Below are positions 35,171 to 48,866 of a DNA stretch of 64,000 nt, piece by piece; position 1 is the first letter of the stretch, and each line of letters opens with the position of its first letter. The position numbers and the translations under genes were made by a program. Origin of the DNA: Ooceraea biroi (Eukaryota > Arthropoda > Insecta > Hymenoptera > Formicidae); the NCBI RefSeq assembly GCF_003672135.1, contig NC_039506.1, positions 14,384,001 through 14,448,000 of the forward strand, read 5' to 3'. The notes under the pieces were generated by a model, which was not told the DNA's origin, ran no database searches, and saw only the letters and a program-made list of their open reading frames with translations.

Positions 35171-37727
35171 GTTGCAAAACGCGCGAGGGATGCAGTCTCG
35201 CGCGTTTCATGATCCGCGTGCCATTACACGCGCGATTACAGTGACAAAGCGTCTTCTTGGCTTAACGCGTGCAGCTTAGTTTAACGTCGAACGTCTCACA
35301 GGAAGTCGCGTTAACTTCGCCGCGTATTACGGAACTCCCGATCGAAGGAGGCCCGTTTCGCGCGGAGCACACCTGAGAGCGCCGGAAGTATTCGGCAACG
35401 TGATCGCCACCATAGCTGCAATTTCGTAGCATACATCGTAACGAGAGCGCACAAAGTTTCGTGGAAGATGGAGAGACTTGGGGACTTCGAACGCGAGAAT
35501 ACGAGGGGTGCGAGGGTGCGGGAAAAGAGGTGAATACGCGAGCGTGCTTCATATTTTATTCGATCAGCCTGGCGCGTTCGTTCGCCGCTTCGGTTCCCGA
35601 TTTCAAACGCACCGATCCGCTTTGGTCCTCGTGATGCAGGCTGATATTCCTCGCACCGAGAGCATTAGAATCCTCGCGGCGGGATGACGAAAAGTTTTGC
35701 CGAGCAGGTATAAAAGCGAGCGAGGTTGAGATATTACCGAGCGAGGGAACCGCTTCTCCTTTCGCGAACTCGGTTCCAAGCAACGTTCTCATCGATGCCA
35801 ACGTCCGTCCGTCCGATCCGGTCGATCCACACGTAGATAGGTCGTCGCTACGTAGGTCGCGACCATTTTCATTTTCCCCGGCAATATCACGGAATCAACA
35901 TTCTGAAATCGAAATTCGTCAATCCCGTCGGTCTGAACTTTTTCTATCATAGCTGACAGATACAGCCCGGTATATATCTAGAACGATGTATCGAAATTTC
36001 CGCGAGTATTTTTTGGCGTATCGAGTCGCGAGCCCTCTCGCCTCCTCGCAGCGAGAATATGGACGCATCACCTTTTTGAGTCGCAGAGTGGTTCACAATG
36101 AAACTCCTTTCGCGAAAAACGTGCTACGAGAGTGAAATGGCTTTTTTGCCTAACTCCTACCGATCGTTCAGTCTCAGACACACGTTGCTTCGATGGAGAA
36201 CATGTTCAAAGCTCGTACGCTTGAGACAATTGATACGTGTATATTAAAGTTGACAGATATTTCATATAAAAATTTCAGATACGTTACTACGTGCACATTT
36301 CGCCGCGTGTTCATTATTCGCTTCTTGCCGGGCGCAATTCGCTTTTCAGGAAGACACTGCGCGACTAGCTATAAAATACAGCTTCTTACGCGAGCGATAA
36401 GAGACCGCGCAGTTCTCAATCGTGAGTCGATTTTCGAGTGTTCGCTTCGTGCCAAGATGTTACTTGGAACGTCTTTTTTCGAGGGAGCTGTGGCGTATCC
36501 TATTCCCGGCATGAATGTGGCACGCGTATACCAACCCCCGGCTGGAAGTAGACAGCTCCTCGCCCGACCGCCCCCATCCGCGCCCACCTTCGTGAACGGA
36601 AGTAGCTACGTAACCGCACGACAAATAAAACCGAGGGCGGGAGTGTCACTTCCGTGCCATCTTCGCCGTCCTGTCTGCGATCGCGAGTGGTTGAATCGCG
36701 AGTTTGTTCCGCCGTACGTATTGTTTTGTCTCTCGCGTATACGCGAGCTTCCTATTGTAGATTCTCTCGTTGCATCACCGGAATACAACAGGGAGAAAAA
36801 AACCGTGCCTTTAGTAACATAAAGTAGTTCGTATTCACGGGTCATCATGGATGTGTGGTTTTTTTTCCTTTCCTTTTTCTACTCTTCTTTTTCTCTCTGT
36901 GATAAAGACGGACCACCGCGTCGCGTATTCCACCGAGGGAAGGACAAGGGTAAAGCTGATAGTCCCCTTTTATTTCCTTTATCGCGTCATCCAGTCGGGT
37001 TTTATCAGGAAAGGGCTGCTTCCACGGGCCTTTGTGATGTCTCGAGACCGAGTTTCTCGTTCTCTCTCTTTCTCTTTCTTCTTTTCTTTTTCTCCATTTC
37101 GCTTACTCGTTGCCGACATAACAATTCCTTTATTATTTCTATAATGTTCTTGGACAATAGCGGAAATACAAGTTTTGCAACTCTGATTCAAACATCTTCT
37201 CTTGAATTGCTTTCCACCGACAGTAATGCGGATTGTACTTTATCAAGTAAGCACGATAAACGTGTACACGTGAAGAATGTTTCTCGCTGGATATTGCGTT
37301 TACGTGGGCCGCAACCACGTATACGGTGTATACGTGTATTCTACGTTACTCAAACGTAGGAATTTCTTTCAATGGGTCGCGTTTCAAGAATGCGCGCGTT
37401 TATCACATTTGTTTGATAGATTAGACACGTGACATTCTCGTCATGTATATTTCTTCCACCCCAAAAGGCACGTTGTAATCGCAACACAGCATCTATGTCA
37501 TTATTGCACCAATTTTGTATTCAACATTCAACAATATAAAGGAGCAAAAGTGAAAGATGACTCATAAAATTGATTTCTGCATTTCATTCTATTTAATTTA
37601 TACTCGAGTAATAAATTTCGTTGCGAGGGGAAGTACACGTCAACAATGGAAACTTTGAAAATCCGAAATCTTCGATACGCATTTGTATGATAAAAAGTAG
37701 CACTGTTAAGAATAATAACGCAACGTT

Positions 37728-37758
37728 GCAGCAGCAGCAGCAGACGTCGTCGTCGTCG
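37728..37758 (+). repeat. (CAG)n followed by (CGT)n
   Basis: Five CAG units and then four to five CGT units. No surrounding gene is recognised, so this is not read as a polyglutamine tract. Confidence 0.9.
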
Positions 37759-38144
37759 CGCTCATTCCATTTGCAATCAGTAACTCGGCGAGTTCTCAGC
37801 TTCGCGTATCCTGCTCGACGGTGCGCTCTTATTTTCTAAAATCAAGAATTCAGTTGTAAAGCAAGTTCGCCCGAGAAACAATCGACCAAAGTTTCCACTG
37901 CCGCCATCCGAGTATTAAAAATTATTCTCGCTGAAGAAAGTAGGCGTTTATCGAAACACAGGCTACGCTCTCCTTCATTATTCATGGGTTCAGCCCAAGG
38001 AAGACCGGGAGCTCTTACCTCGCGCTGAGGGGTGAAGCAGGGGCGTTCCGTCGCCTCTCGATTTTTCGATGATGCTTTTCCTGCTTTGAATATTTATAGT
38101 ACTGTTTGTAATGATCGTAACTCTCTCGTCAGAGTTCCTTTTCT

Positions 38145-38210
38145 CGTTGTTGTCGTCGTCGTCGTAGTTGTCGTCGTTCTCGTTCTCGTCGCCATTGTCA
38201 TAGTCGTCGT
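38145..38210 (+). repeat. (GTC/GTT)n trinucleotide repeat
   Basis: Interrupted GTC repeat of about 65 bp. It reads as poly-Val on the plus strand and poly-Thr on the minus strand, both judged spurious. Confidence 0.92.
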
Positions 38211-39516
38211 GGTACCGTACTTTTCCTTTTCGACAAAACTCCGTGATTGTACTCCATCCTCTCGCCCTTTCCCTTGACGTTCCTCAAAGGGCGGATGAGC
38301 AGAGAGGATCGAGGTGGAGAAAAAAAAATGGAAAAAAATAAACGAACCCACGGCCCGAAACGGAAACGCGCCCAAGAAGGAGATCCGGGCGGTCGCCCCT
38401 TCGTTAGCGGCAAAAAAGCTAATACGGGGTTACGCGAGATTGGACCCCGATCGGCCATTTATACGACGACAATCGATCCTGGTTTTATCTGCTGTTGACT
38501 CCGATGTTAAGCGAGTCGTGCCCCATCCGCGACAAATGGCCCTGTCGCTAACGTGTGTGCTGTGCACGTCGAGGGTCGGGGGTTCAACGGAACACAATAC
38601 ACGTGTCACCGGGGTGAACGTGAGTGCGGCCACCCGCCACACACCCGTGCACACCAGCATTCTAGTATACCGCGTGTGTATGTATGTGTATGCATAGTAT
38701 ACACTTCTCCACGTGTACCCTATGATGCAGCGCACAGTCGCGCGATTGCCACTTGAAGTGATAATTTTTTGTCCCGCCGCGAGCACCCCTGACACTCCCG
38801 AGGTATTGCGCGGCCGCCACGCCCGCGCCGGTCCCGCAACCTGTTTGTTACGTTAGATGAGGCAATTTGTTGCCCCTGTTGGTCGAGGGGAGGCCATCCT
38901 CTCCGGACCGAGAGCGTTTTCGTCCGCGTCACGGTGAGAAGCGTATCTCGTGTTCTCGAATCCGCGAATCAACGACCGTGCTCGTCGTTGCATCCTTTAG
39001 TTAAATCTGCACGGATTGCATCGTGCTTCATTCTGCTCTCTGCCTCTCTGATTCCCGCTTCACCCTTTAGATCAGTTCCCTCGTTTTCTGCGTTCTTTTT
39101 GCATCGTTAAGATTCCGACGAAGCCGGTGCTGATGTCGAAGTAATAAAGACGTGGAACGTGGAAAGACAGAAATTATTAACGAAAGAAGTGGCTTGAAAT
39201 TAGTTAAGGAATCTCTCACGGAATACGCTTAAGAAGTCTTACAAGAAATATGTTACAATAATTCATATTTATAATATTTTAATATTCATAATTAATATTT
39301 ATATTAATATTTATAATATTGTAATAGAGCAAGTCAAATTTACTGACGGCGCAAGCGTACTCCGTTTTATCGTAACTCACGTGTTAAAAGATTGCACGGA
39401 TACGGTAAGATCAAGATACAAAATTCGCACGTACAGTCCCGCGAGAACAGAGAACTCGCAATTTAATTGTCGTTTAACGCGCAATGTGCGTGAAATTTGT
39501 CGATATGAATCAGAGC

Positions 39517-39576
39517 GCGATGCATACGCAATGCATACGCGATGCATACGCGATGCATACGCGATGCATACGCGAT
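39517..39576 (+). repeat. 11-bp minisatellite GCGATGCATAC x5
   Basis: Five consecutive 11-bp units plus a partial sixth. Only unit 2 differs (GCAATGCATAC). Each unit holds the palindrome ATGCAT. Confidence 0.96.
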
Positions 39577-40765
39577 TACTAGAGAGACACAAAAGCTGCG
39601 AAATGATTCACGGTAGTAAGTAGGAGCCACGCGTCGGAAGCTGCGCGATAATTACGCGAATTGCAATGTGCGGAGTGTCTAGTCGGGCGCGCGCTCAGAA
39701 TTGGGGTTGGTAAACTCCATGGACGGGGGTGGAAGCTGCGGCAGCTATAATAAGGGTGGCTGCCGAAGCCTGTCGCGTGTACCCTCCATTACAGGAATAA
39801 CATGCGACGGAATATTCATCGGCTGAAGATATGCTAAATACCGAATTCACTACCGCAAACGCGTCTAATTGATCGTAAATCCGCGTTGCGATTTGATCTA
39901 CGCGTGCGGTTTTCAAGGCAGAGAATAGCGGCTGATTACTGGTTAGACTAATATTGCGCTCGATCTTCATCTCGTTTTGTTTTCTCGCCAAGGTCTGAAG
40001 CGAAGGTCACGTTCTTGTTAATTATTCAAGTTGATTACACTTGATGTCTGTCTCGGCTGTTTGTAAGATGTTTCTCAGAGATTTAGTAAGTTGGTGTCAA
40101 ATTTTATCGCATTTGTTGTGTTATAAAGATTCCAAATGATTGTGTATACATAGTTAAATACATGTGAATATTATATCTTATCTTTGATGTACAAAAATAA
40201 TAGCAAAAGGTTTCTTCAAAGGAAGTCCATTGCAGAATAAAAATTGTTTTTGTACAATCTTTATAAATCGATGCTTTCCAATGTACTGCGCTCTACGCCA
40301 CAATCAAATTTTCGGGCCATTTTCTGGTTTTATCGTACATCTTAAAGACCTCTTATCTTTGCAGCCACTGCAAATACCTTTCCTTATAAAATTCACGCAA
40401 AATTTCAGAGTACTTTTCGAGGCGCGCGACCGCGCGGATAGTATACCTTGTGAAAAGAAGGAAAAACCTAGAAGAGATTTCCGGATTTTATGAGATATTA
40501 ATGCGTGATATTATTTACTCATAAAAATACAAAATTGCCGATCAAAGTATTATATTTTCTTGATGGAAGAAAGAAGCTAAGACTCTTGCGAAACCAATCA
40601 ATTTTTTGCGGGTGCTAATAAAAGTAAGCGCGCACTTTTAGTTCGTTTTCGCTGCACTTTCCAAACGGGCACGGAAGTTTTTCCCTTTTTCGGCATATCT
40701 GGAAGACAAACATTGGAGTACAATTTCAGATACACCAGTTTGAGATATCGCGGCTGGGCATTATA

Positions 40766-40788
40766 TATTTAGAGCGTGGCTCTAAATA
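40766..40788. repeat. Hairpin, 10-bp stem, 3-nt loop
   Basis: TATTTAGAGC, loop GTG, GCTCTAAATA; perfect pairing. Confidence 0.85.
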
Positions 40789-41013
40789 CGGCATAAATAA
40801 TCTTAATAAATAGTCCACGTGGGTTCGCGTGTTGTGAGATTAAATTCGCGGCAGTCTCTCGTTTATTTCGAGGGTGGTCCTTCATAAACTGAAAAGGGTA
40901 GAGATCTCCCTTTTCTCGGAGACATCAATTACTGTCGTCCTAGTAACGAATCGAGGCCGCGGGCGTCCGCGTTCGACCGTTCTCATCGTTCTGCTCTGAG
41001 GTCGGAAAAGGGG

Positions 41014-41028
41014 TGAGAAAGAGATAGG

Positions 41029-41060
<32 letters not shown>

Positions 41061-41068
41061 GAGAGGGA
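41014..41068 (+). repeat. (GA)n purine tract
   Basis: GAGA/GAAA sequence of about 55 bp. Confidence 0.93.
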
Positions 41069-43543
41069 ATTCTCAAGAGGAATTGCGCCGGCCTGCGAAC
41101 ATTCATAAGCCACACAATCGCGCCCGCGCGCGCGGGTATATTTGTCTACTAAATATTTAACTTATTCTTACGTTCCGTTACCTCCCTCTCTTTATTCCTC
41201 GGAAAAAAGAAGTGCAACGTTAAGACATTACTTATGGAAGAAGCGGAGTACCGAAGAACAAGAGAAGGATAGATGAGGGTAACGAATAGAATGGAAAAGG
41301 GAAAACTAAGGACAAGAGACGGAAACAAGGGGAGGTAAGATAAGGACAACGTTTATTGTGCACTTCGGGAAGGATTTCTTCTGCTTCCTTCCGGCGAAAT
41401 TGGACTCGCGACAGTTGTTGCATCCGTGTCGCGACTTTAACGCGTTCGCGCGTAAGTGGCAGCAAACCAAAAAGGGGACGAGAGAGACCACAGCGAATAA
41501 AGGACAGCCGAGGAGGATATCGGAGGATACTGCGCGGCCTATTTTATGAAAGGCAGCGGGAAATCCCCTGCCTGAGAAGAAATGTTTGCTGCCTAAATAG
41601 CCGGGCCGTTTTATTTGCTCTCTCTCTGTCCATCAAATCTTCGTCCGGGCCGACGATGTTTGAACCCGTTGTAATTCGTTGCCGGATATTGCGTCCGGAA
41701 TCTTGTCGACGTACGTCATCGGGGGTGGTACGTGGTTGGGGATTGCTACATATAGCTACGAAAAGCTCGTTATGATCATTGGCCGATCAGTCGACCTAGA
41801 TTGAGACCTTGTTTGAGCAACGCGCGACGTTCATACTTGGTTAATTCGATCTGGATTACCCGTCACGTTCGGAACTTACCGTCCCCCTCACGTTATGGAG
41901 ATATGCAGGACAAGTGTATGCGTTGACCGCGTGCGAGATTATCGTACGTTTTTTTTACATAATTTTTCGCGTCGTGATGCGATCTGTTCGTGTTCGGCGC
42001 GATTTTAACGCTGCAAATCGTGCGATAATAAGGCATGCCGATCGAGTAACGCGGAGTCTACTTACGTCCATTAAATTATGAAGCGGCGTGCGGTTGGGTA
42101 TGTAATGCGGATGTGCCGTTCCGCGACCGATCAACAACGATCGCGAGCTGAATTGCATATCCATGCAGGAGCATTCCCATTCGCGCGCGAGGGGGACGCG
42201 CGCGGAGAACAGGAGAGAATCCAGCCGAGCTCTGGGATAATATTTACCTTACAAGTACGGTATTTTGTCATGAGCTCGTTGGCATTTTTGTCAGGAGCGG
42301 AGACGCGGGAATATACATTTCGCGTCGTCTTTTCGGCGCCTGTACGCGAGCAAAACGCTCGAGCGTTCGCTCCGACCGCGCGGCGACCAGACGCGAAACG
42401 AAATTTCACGGCTCGTTTGCGAGCGATCGCTTCGTCACCCACCGACAGCTTCATCGCACCCCCGGCGCTGGCTCGTCGAAATTATTATTGCATTATCAGC
42501 GGGATGCTGTAACGCGCAATTACGTGTATCCGCCTGCCAAGCGCACTTTGGTGATTGGCATGAACGCGAGCTGGCGTTTCCTTCTCACGGAACGCCGCCT
42601 TGAGTGCTCTCGCGATGTGAATAAAAATTGCTGCTTTGTTTTGCATCGCACAAGCTTCACGAGCTGTGCTGTGTGGAAATATTTGAGACATTATGCTCGT
42701 ATAAAAGCCCTCCTTGTACGAGAATATACAATATAATATTTCATGCTGCAGGAAAAGCTTTCATCTTGCACGTCTCAAATATTATGAGTTCTCAATGTTT
42801 CAATTTGAGCTATTAAAGTATAATGATATCGCTATCTCAGTATCTCTGCTAGCACTTAACTTGCCAACAAAACCGCGTGCAATATAATTACTAAATGAAA
42901 TTTTGCATTAAGATTGGATGACAACAATTACATTGGCGATATCTTAGACGATATCTTAATTCTATATTGAACATATAGTGTTTTATTTTTAAACTATATA
43001 AAATGATATATTTTAAAAGTTTTAAAACGGAGGAATAATATATTTATTTTGTTATTATTATAGTAGTTATTAATATAAATTAAGAAGAAATAATAAGGAT
43101 TTCCTTAAAATAATGAATTAGAAGTTCATTTTAAAATTATTTCAAATACTTTAAAAAGTTTTTTTAGAGAAAAAAATAGAAAAAAACGTAGAGAAAAAAG
43201 TAAAATCTGATGAAATAATCACAGCATCTATCGCCTGCATTAACAAAGTTTCGCGCGCGGGTTATTCTTCTCGCGCGTTTGCGGGGAAAGATTTACGTCT
43301 GCATAAATTAGTTCGGGGCGCTTTGCTAATACGTCAGTTTACGTCGAGCAACGTCGTGCCGTATAATCGCGAGTAATACGAAGCGCCCGTTTAATCGCCC
43401 ATACCTATCGTCGTTCATGCGGGACGAGAGGCCATCTCGGCACTCTTAAACTTCACCGTTTCGACATTATCCGAAAGTGCGTCCATTGTGGGTCGTACTG
43501 AGGGGATGCGCGAAAACTCGCAAGTCGGATGGAGTGGCGGCAC

Positions 43544-43572
43544 CAACGACGACGACGACGTTGTCGTCGTTG
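43544..43572. repeat. Hairpin of GAC/GTC triplets
   Basis: CAACGACGAC and GTCGTCGTTG, perfect 10-bp arms around a 9-nt loop of further triplets. Confidence 0.85.
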
Positions 43573-43823
43573 CCTTTCCTGGCCCGTTGAATTAGTGGAT
43601 TATCACCGTGCTCGCGAAGACATTGGGTGGCGAACGAGCATTCTAATGGCGCCGTGGGATACGCCGCTGTTCCGTACCGGCGGCCTTTCCTTCCAGAATC
43701 GCGGTGAATTACGAGTACCAGGAATTCTTAAAGCTTCTCACGTAATGAGAGTCTCCAGGATATAGGGAGCAGGAGCGCTTTCCCCAGCTTCGAAATTCAT
43801 TAACGGACCGTCGTGGTGGTTCA

Positions 43824-43854
<31 letters not shown>

Positions 43855-43866
43855 GTCTCTGTCTCG
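43824..43866 (+). repeat. (CT)n pyrimidine tract
   Basis: Pure CT run passing into CTCTGT units. Confidence 0.95.
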
Positions 43867-45308
43867 TCTCCTCTTATCCTCTTTCGTTTCTTCCTTCGCG
43901 CGACCACCCATCCTTCCCTCTACTCCAACCCCTTGCGCCTTTTTGCACCACGCGGGGATCTCATTCTCTCGGGGTTCGCAGTGTGCGAACCGTCGCACTT
44001 GCGCCACCCGGTTAATGGTATTTTTATAGGTTTACTTGTTTCTCACCGCCCGGCGAGGGCGGACACGCTGATCGACCGCGCTAATTATTTCCGGAGATAA
44101 TCGAAGCAGTGGACACGCTCTCTCCTTATCTTTCTCTCTCTTTATCCTTCCTTTTTCTGCGCTCTGTGCCATTTTTCGCTGCGTTTTCGTGCTCAAGATA
44201 CAGGGTGCTCGCCCCTGAATTGTATATTATGCCACGGCAGGATAAAATGCCCGCGGCCGCGGGCTTTGCGAGTTACTTCCTGATAATTGAATTGCGCATT
44301 ATTGGAACGGACTGTTCTAATTACTGCTTCCTTGACGTAAATTATGGGTTGTAATAATAATTTATGCAGAGAGAAGAGCGCTCTTCCGCGAGAAAAGAGA
44401 TTGTAACGACCGAGAGTCCATCTGTTATTCCGTTCCGCATTATTTATTAAGAGATGTAGACACTTTCCTGTGTTATTATTCATTTACTTAATAAACAGAA
44501 TATTATTATTAATTCTCTCGATGAAAAACGGTACTCTTGTTGTAGTCTCCTAATTTACTTTGAAGAGGCATAAAGTATCTTATTGTTAGAGAATATTCTA
44601 TCAATCTTTCAAAGAAAACGAGCAAAGATTAATTTGGTACAAATTGTCGCTCTTTGCGTAAAAACAAAATAATTACGCGACGCAAAGACAGTCTTAAATA
44701 TCAAAGTACCTCTTGAAATACCAGATACAAATTATTCGTCTTGCTATATTAATTCACAAAGTAGCAAAGAAATCTCTTTATTAATCGTATCAATTTTATA
44801 ATGCAGTGAGGCGTCTGAGATACATCCCAAAATTATAAAGTTTCGTTTGTAGCATCCAAGTTCGGAATGCATTTTCTTGATGAATGATCTTCAAGTGATT
44901 TAATATGTCGGTCAAAGTTCCATCGCAAGTTTTTGCACTTGTCGGAGCACTCGCATTTCATGAAGCCGCGCGCGAGCCGAGAGTCATCATCGTCGGGCAA
45001 CGGAAAACGCGCGTTCAGTTTCACGATAGCTCGGCCAGTTCGTAAATCCCCGCGAGCTAACGATTCCCGAACTACGGTCGACGCGGAAGTCATCGCCTAA
45101 CGATGTCAATGTTTCCGCGATCCGGCGGATCGCGGGAGCAGTTAGAACTTTCCGGATCTCGGAATGGTTCTTCACGGCAGTTTCAATTGGAGTGAATCGG
45201 AACTTCCACTCGGGAAAATGGACTCTGATTTAACTGCGATTGGTACATTGTCGACTTCTTAAAAGTTTACTGCCATTGATGGATTTACGGTTCCATTGTT
45301 ACCTTCGC

Positions 45309-45339
45309 CTCGCGAGCGCATACGTTACTCGCTCGCGAG
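45309..45339. repeat. Hairpin, 10-bp stem
   Basis: CTCGCGAGCG and CGCTCGCGAG, perfect arms around an 11-nt loop. Confidence 0.85.
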
Positions 45340-47085
45340 AGCATGGCGAACGCATCGTGCTCGACGTGCGCTCGATAATCAGAGCGGCTGCTGATTGAGC
45401 GCGTCGAGTTCGTCCCCGTTTCGCGTGTGACGGGTTGTAAAAATCTCTTCACCCTCTCGTCTCTCGCGGAGAGACATCGCCATCCGACCGATAGACAGAG
45501 TAGACAGACTCGTTGGGATTCACGGCGTATTTGTTATCGCCACACTCTACGCTTTGTCTCGGCGGATTGCGTCTCCGCGCAGTCGACACGAACTATTTGA
45601 ATACACCCACTCTCGGTCGGCGATGGTATCGGCTCGCCGAGTGTGCCGGTGAATTTCCCGAGTGAAATATGTATATTGCGCCTTGTATTCTTGTATGGAA
45701 ATGAGGGAGTCTCCAAGTTGAATGGCGCGCGCCGGCGTATGGCAGGTGGAAATACCATTTTTTGGGGCGCGCGATCCGGCGGCTGCCTTACGAAATTTCA
45801 ATAAAAATTCTCATCAACCGGCATTTCTCACTTCCGCGTGACGCTCGCGGGCTAAGCGCTGGGACGATCGCTTTTCGATAAATCCGTGCCCGCCGAATCT
45901 CGGGACAGGGGTCGCATTTTTCGGTGCGAAAGCGGGCGATGAATAAAAAAATGTGCCACTATATGAAATGAAATTGTACGGGGTACCTCGTTGGTATCGA
46001 TGTATCAATGGCGGGGCAATTTTTCATTTTTGGCAGTTGGCTAAGGGAACATCCTCCATTGTGTCTGTCGTGAATTGGCCGTAGCTATATAAAGAGTTCC
46101 GCAAATTACTTATTTGCAATTATGCAGCGCAGCGAAACGTTCCGGGAAGAGATAATTATCCACGTTGAAAACAGATATGCACGTTAACGTTAATTTCCCC
46201 CCGGCACCAGCGCGTTATTGACAATACTCGGTATCCGCCAGGAGTTCATTCCAGTCAGCGCAGAAAATTTAATTTTACAGAGCAAGCAACCCCCACGCGC
46301 GTAGTGCGATGTGCCGTTTACCTCGCGTGACACACGCCGTTTCAGAGAGCTACGCAATTACATTACGTACAACTACGAAGATTGTCGTGAGCGCCGTTCG
46401 ATGTAATTTGCCGTGAAATAATGCAATTACATGGCAAACTGCGTTATTATGCAGACGGGGAGAAAAAATACGGTACACCGATGGATTTAAACGTGTACGT
46501 TCTACGTTTGCATTCGCCTTTCTCGTGAATGAAAATTAAAGAAATCGGATTCTCTCTTGTGTCTCTTCACATTATATTTATGCATCAACGTTATTTACAA
46601 CGCTTTCAACCGTCTTTACATACGCGTGTGCCGCGCAAGAGCGACGGCGGCAGGAGAGCGCTTGCGGAAGAAAACTCATGGCGTGATGTATAAACGGAAG
46701 GGATGAGAGGGTGGGTCGGGCGACAGGAATGTGCGACCGGGATGCAAATACGTTATACGTTACTTTTTGCGGCATAAATATTAATGTGAGGTACTAACTA
46801 GAAAATAAGGCGAATACGAAACGACGGCGGAGGTAGGGGGCGGCTGCAAAAATATGCCGTTGCAATTGAAACAAAGACAAATCTCCGACGGCGATATACC
46901 TACCCCTGCCGACCACACGCGATGCGTTTGAGCGAAAAACGACACCCTCGGCGTTGCCGAAGCGTTACTCTATCGCGCGGAAAGGGCGAAAGGGTCGCGC
47001 GTTACAAACGCGGTAACCTGCGGTCCATTTTCCGTTCTCAACTTTGGTCCCCAGATGACCCTACGTTTGGCGAGATCGTCCTCCT

Positions 47086-47108
47086 CGTCGTCGTCGTCGT
47101 CGTCGTCG
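47086..47108 (+). repeat. (GTC)n repeat
   Basis: Seven to eight CGT/GTC units. Confidence 0.9.
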
Positions 47109-47281
47109 AAATCCGAGATTCTCGCTTAAATCCGCGATACCGTAGACGCCGCGTCGAGCGAGCCACCCTTCGCAAAGGGATGATAACCGAGACTCGTCTG
47201 GCACTCGACCCACGTATAGACACATTAGTTCAGGGCGATAGCGTTACACACTTGGGAATGCCTCCGTGCCTCCCCCTGTCG

Positions 47282-47310
47282 ACGTCGTCGTCGTCGTCGT
47301 CGTCGTTGTC
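47282..47310 (+). repeat. (GTC)n repeat
   Basis: About nine CGT/GTC units, 175 bp from a similar run. Confidence 0.9.
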
Positions 47311-48855
47311 ATCGTGTTCCCACTTTAGCGAGGAAATTCGCACGTAGCTGGGCTTGACTGCGGATTTCTAACGAGCCGCGACTGTTTACGGGGCGCGGAG
47401 GCGTAACGAAATAATCGGTTGTTACGGTGGTAGCGCGCGTTCGAACCGCTGAATGTGTGGTTATCCTTCGCGAGCGACAATAATTCCCGCCTGTGTGGCA
47501 ATTGTGCAGGTATAAGGGTGCCTGTACGTGTGTGAGCGCACATGCACCCAGGTCTGTTGCGGATACGTGCGCGACGAGCGGATTTCGGTAGATTTCTGCG
47601 ATTATGTCGGCCCGCGTTTTCAGGAGCGATTCCGCGCGCGTTTCGTGTATCGAATAAATCGTTTCCATGATAAATCGGGCTCGACATCATTAATTGCTTT
47701 AATTGCGCGAACGAGAGTGTCGCGGAGGTGTCGGAGATGCATTGTCCGATAACGCTGACGTGCGTTATAACTTAATGCGGGCACATTGATATTCGAGTTC
47801 TGCCTCAGGCGATTTGCGCTGAAAGCGATGCGCTGAAATGGAATTTTACGGCGAGCTTAAATAGATATCAAGACCTGGATTTTTTTAATTGAATGTGCAT
47901 TTTCTCATCCCTTTCTCATTTGTTGGAATGCATTTTGTATTTACTCGAATGGAAATAATTAATGGCCGATAACTTTTTTGACTCCACATTTGATTCAAAA
48001 ATATAATTGTAAATTTTTACAACTTTGTAGAAGACGCAGATAATATTTCGCTTTAGAAAGCACATTAACCAGAAATATATTGCTATTCAAGTTTCACGAA
48101 TTTTCTCATTATTTAAGTGCTAATGTTTGCTTGAGACCCAACGAGTGGCTAACGAGTGAGTTCAAAGGTTTCGCGAAAATTCCAGTCCCGTAATTAATTT
48201 AAGAGCAAACGATGAAATTACTTTCTGTGATGCGGTGGCCTGCAACGTTTTGAAACTCAATATCTACGTTGGGCTTTGATGAGGTATCTTAAGAAATGTC
48301 TGTGGAGCTCGTAACCGTCATACAGTCCGTTAGCTTATTGAAAGAAATAATACTGAGAAAACCATCTTTTCCGTTAATAATTCCGTGTTAAATTCGATAA
48401 ATTTAGCAGAGGCAGAACATCATATTTCAGCTCGTTTATAAAAGCTCTTGCAATAATTAAAACTTCTTTAGTAAGTAGGGAAACCTCTGTGCAAGCGTAT
48501 TAATTCAATTTCTATTTTCTTCTTCCAGAAAGGTGCATCACATTTAATCAGACAATGATTCTGTCGCAATTGTATTACAAATGATAGAAAGCAAGATACT
48601 TGTCCTAAAATTGTTACATTGAGATGTAAATATTCCTCGCTGTATTATTTCATTTATCGAGAACCTGTTGTTAGTTCACGTGATTGTATACCGAAAAGTT
48701 AAATGTCTCTGTGATCACATAAAACAGTTTGAAAGCGTTGAGGTTGCGGTATATCTTCATGCACAGTCGCGTGCTAGCGTGTTAATTGTAAGGGAAACAA
48801 CTCTGTTCCCAACCTTTGTAAAACCCTGGCGGATGCAAGCGGACACGTCGGTGCA

Positions 48856-48866
48856 CCCCCCCCCCC
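48856..48866 (+). repeat. Poly-C run
   Basis: Eleven consecutive C residues. Confidence 0.9.

Larger units (their letters stand above)
32950..39100. other. CpG-rich block with many simple repeats
   Basis: Holds the alternating TG/CG tract, the 36-bp duplication and GA, CAG and GTC repeats. A 209-codon ATG frame at 36193-36822 has no recognisable domain. TATAAAAG at 35709-35716 is too far upstream to be tied to it with confidence. Confidence 0.55.
39100..43230. other. Mixed block with AT-rich stretches
   Basis: AT-rich at 39220-39340, 40020-40560 and 42780-43230, CpG-rich between. Apart from the minisatellite, the GA tract and a hairpin, nothing is recognised. Confidence 0.55.
43230..47850. 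other. CpG-rich block with triplet repeats
   Basis: CpG-rich, with an AT-rich gap at 44450-44800. Contains CT and GTC repeats and two hairpins. No gene is recognised. Confidence 0.55.

Noticed and set aside
36193..36822. 209-codon ATG frame with a TATAAAAG about 480 bases upstream
   Set aside because: No recognisable domain, no initiator at the right distance from the TATA-like string, and similar chance frames exist across the window.
42711..42718. TATAAAAG promoter-like string (similar strings near 6540, 7145, 35709 and 46085)
   Set aside because: No associated transcript or coding start can be supported; such octamers are expected by chance in 64 kb.
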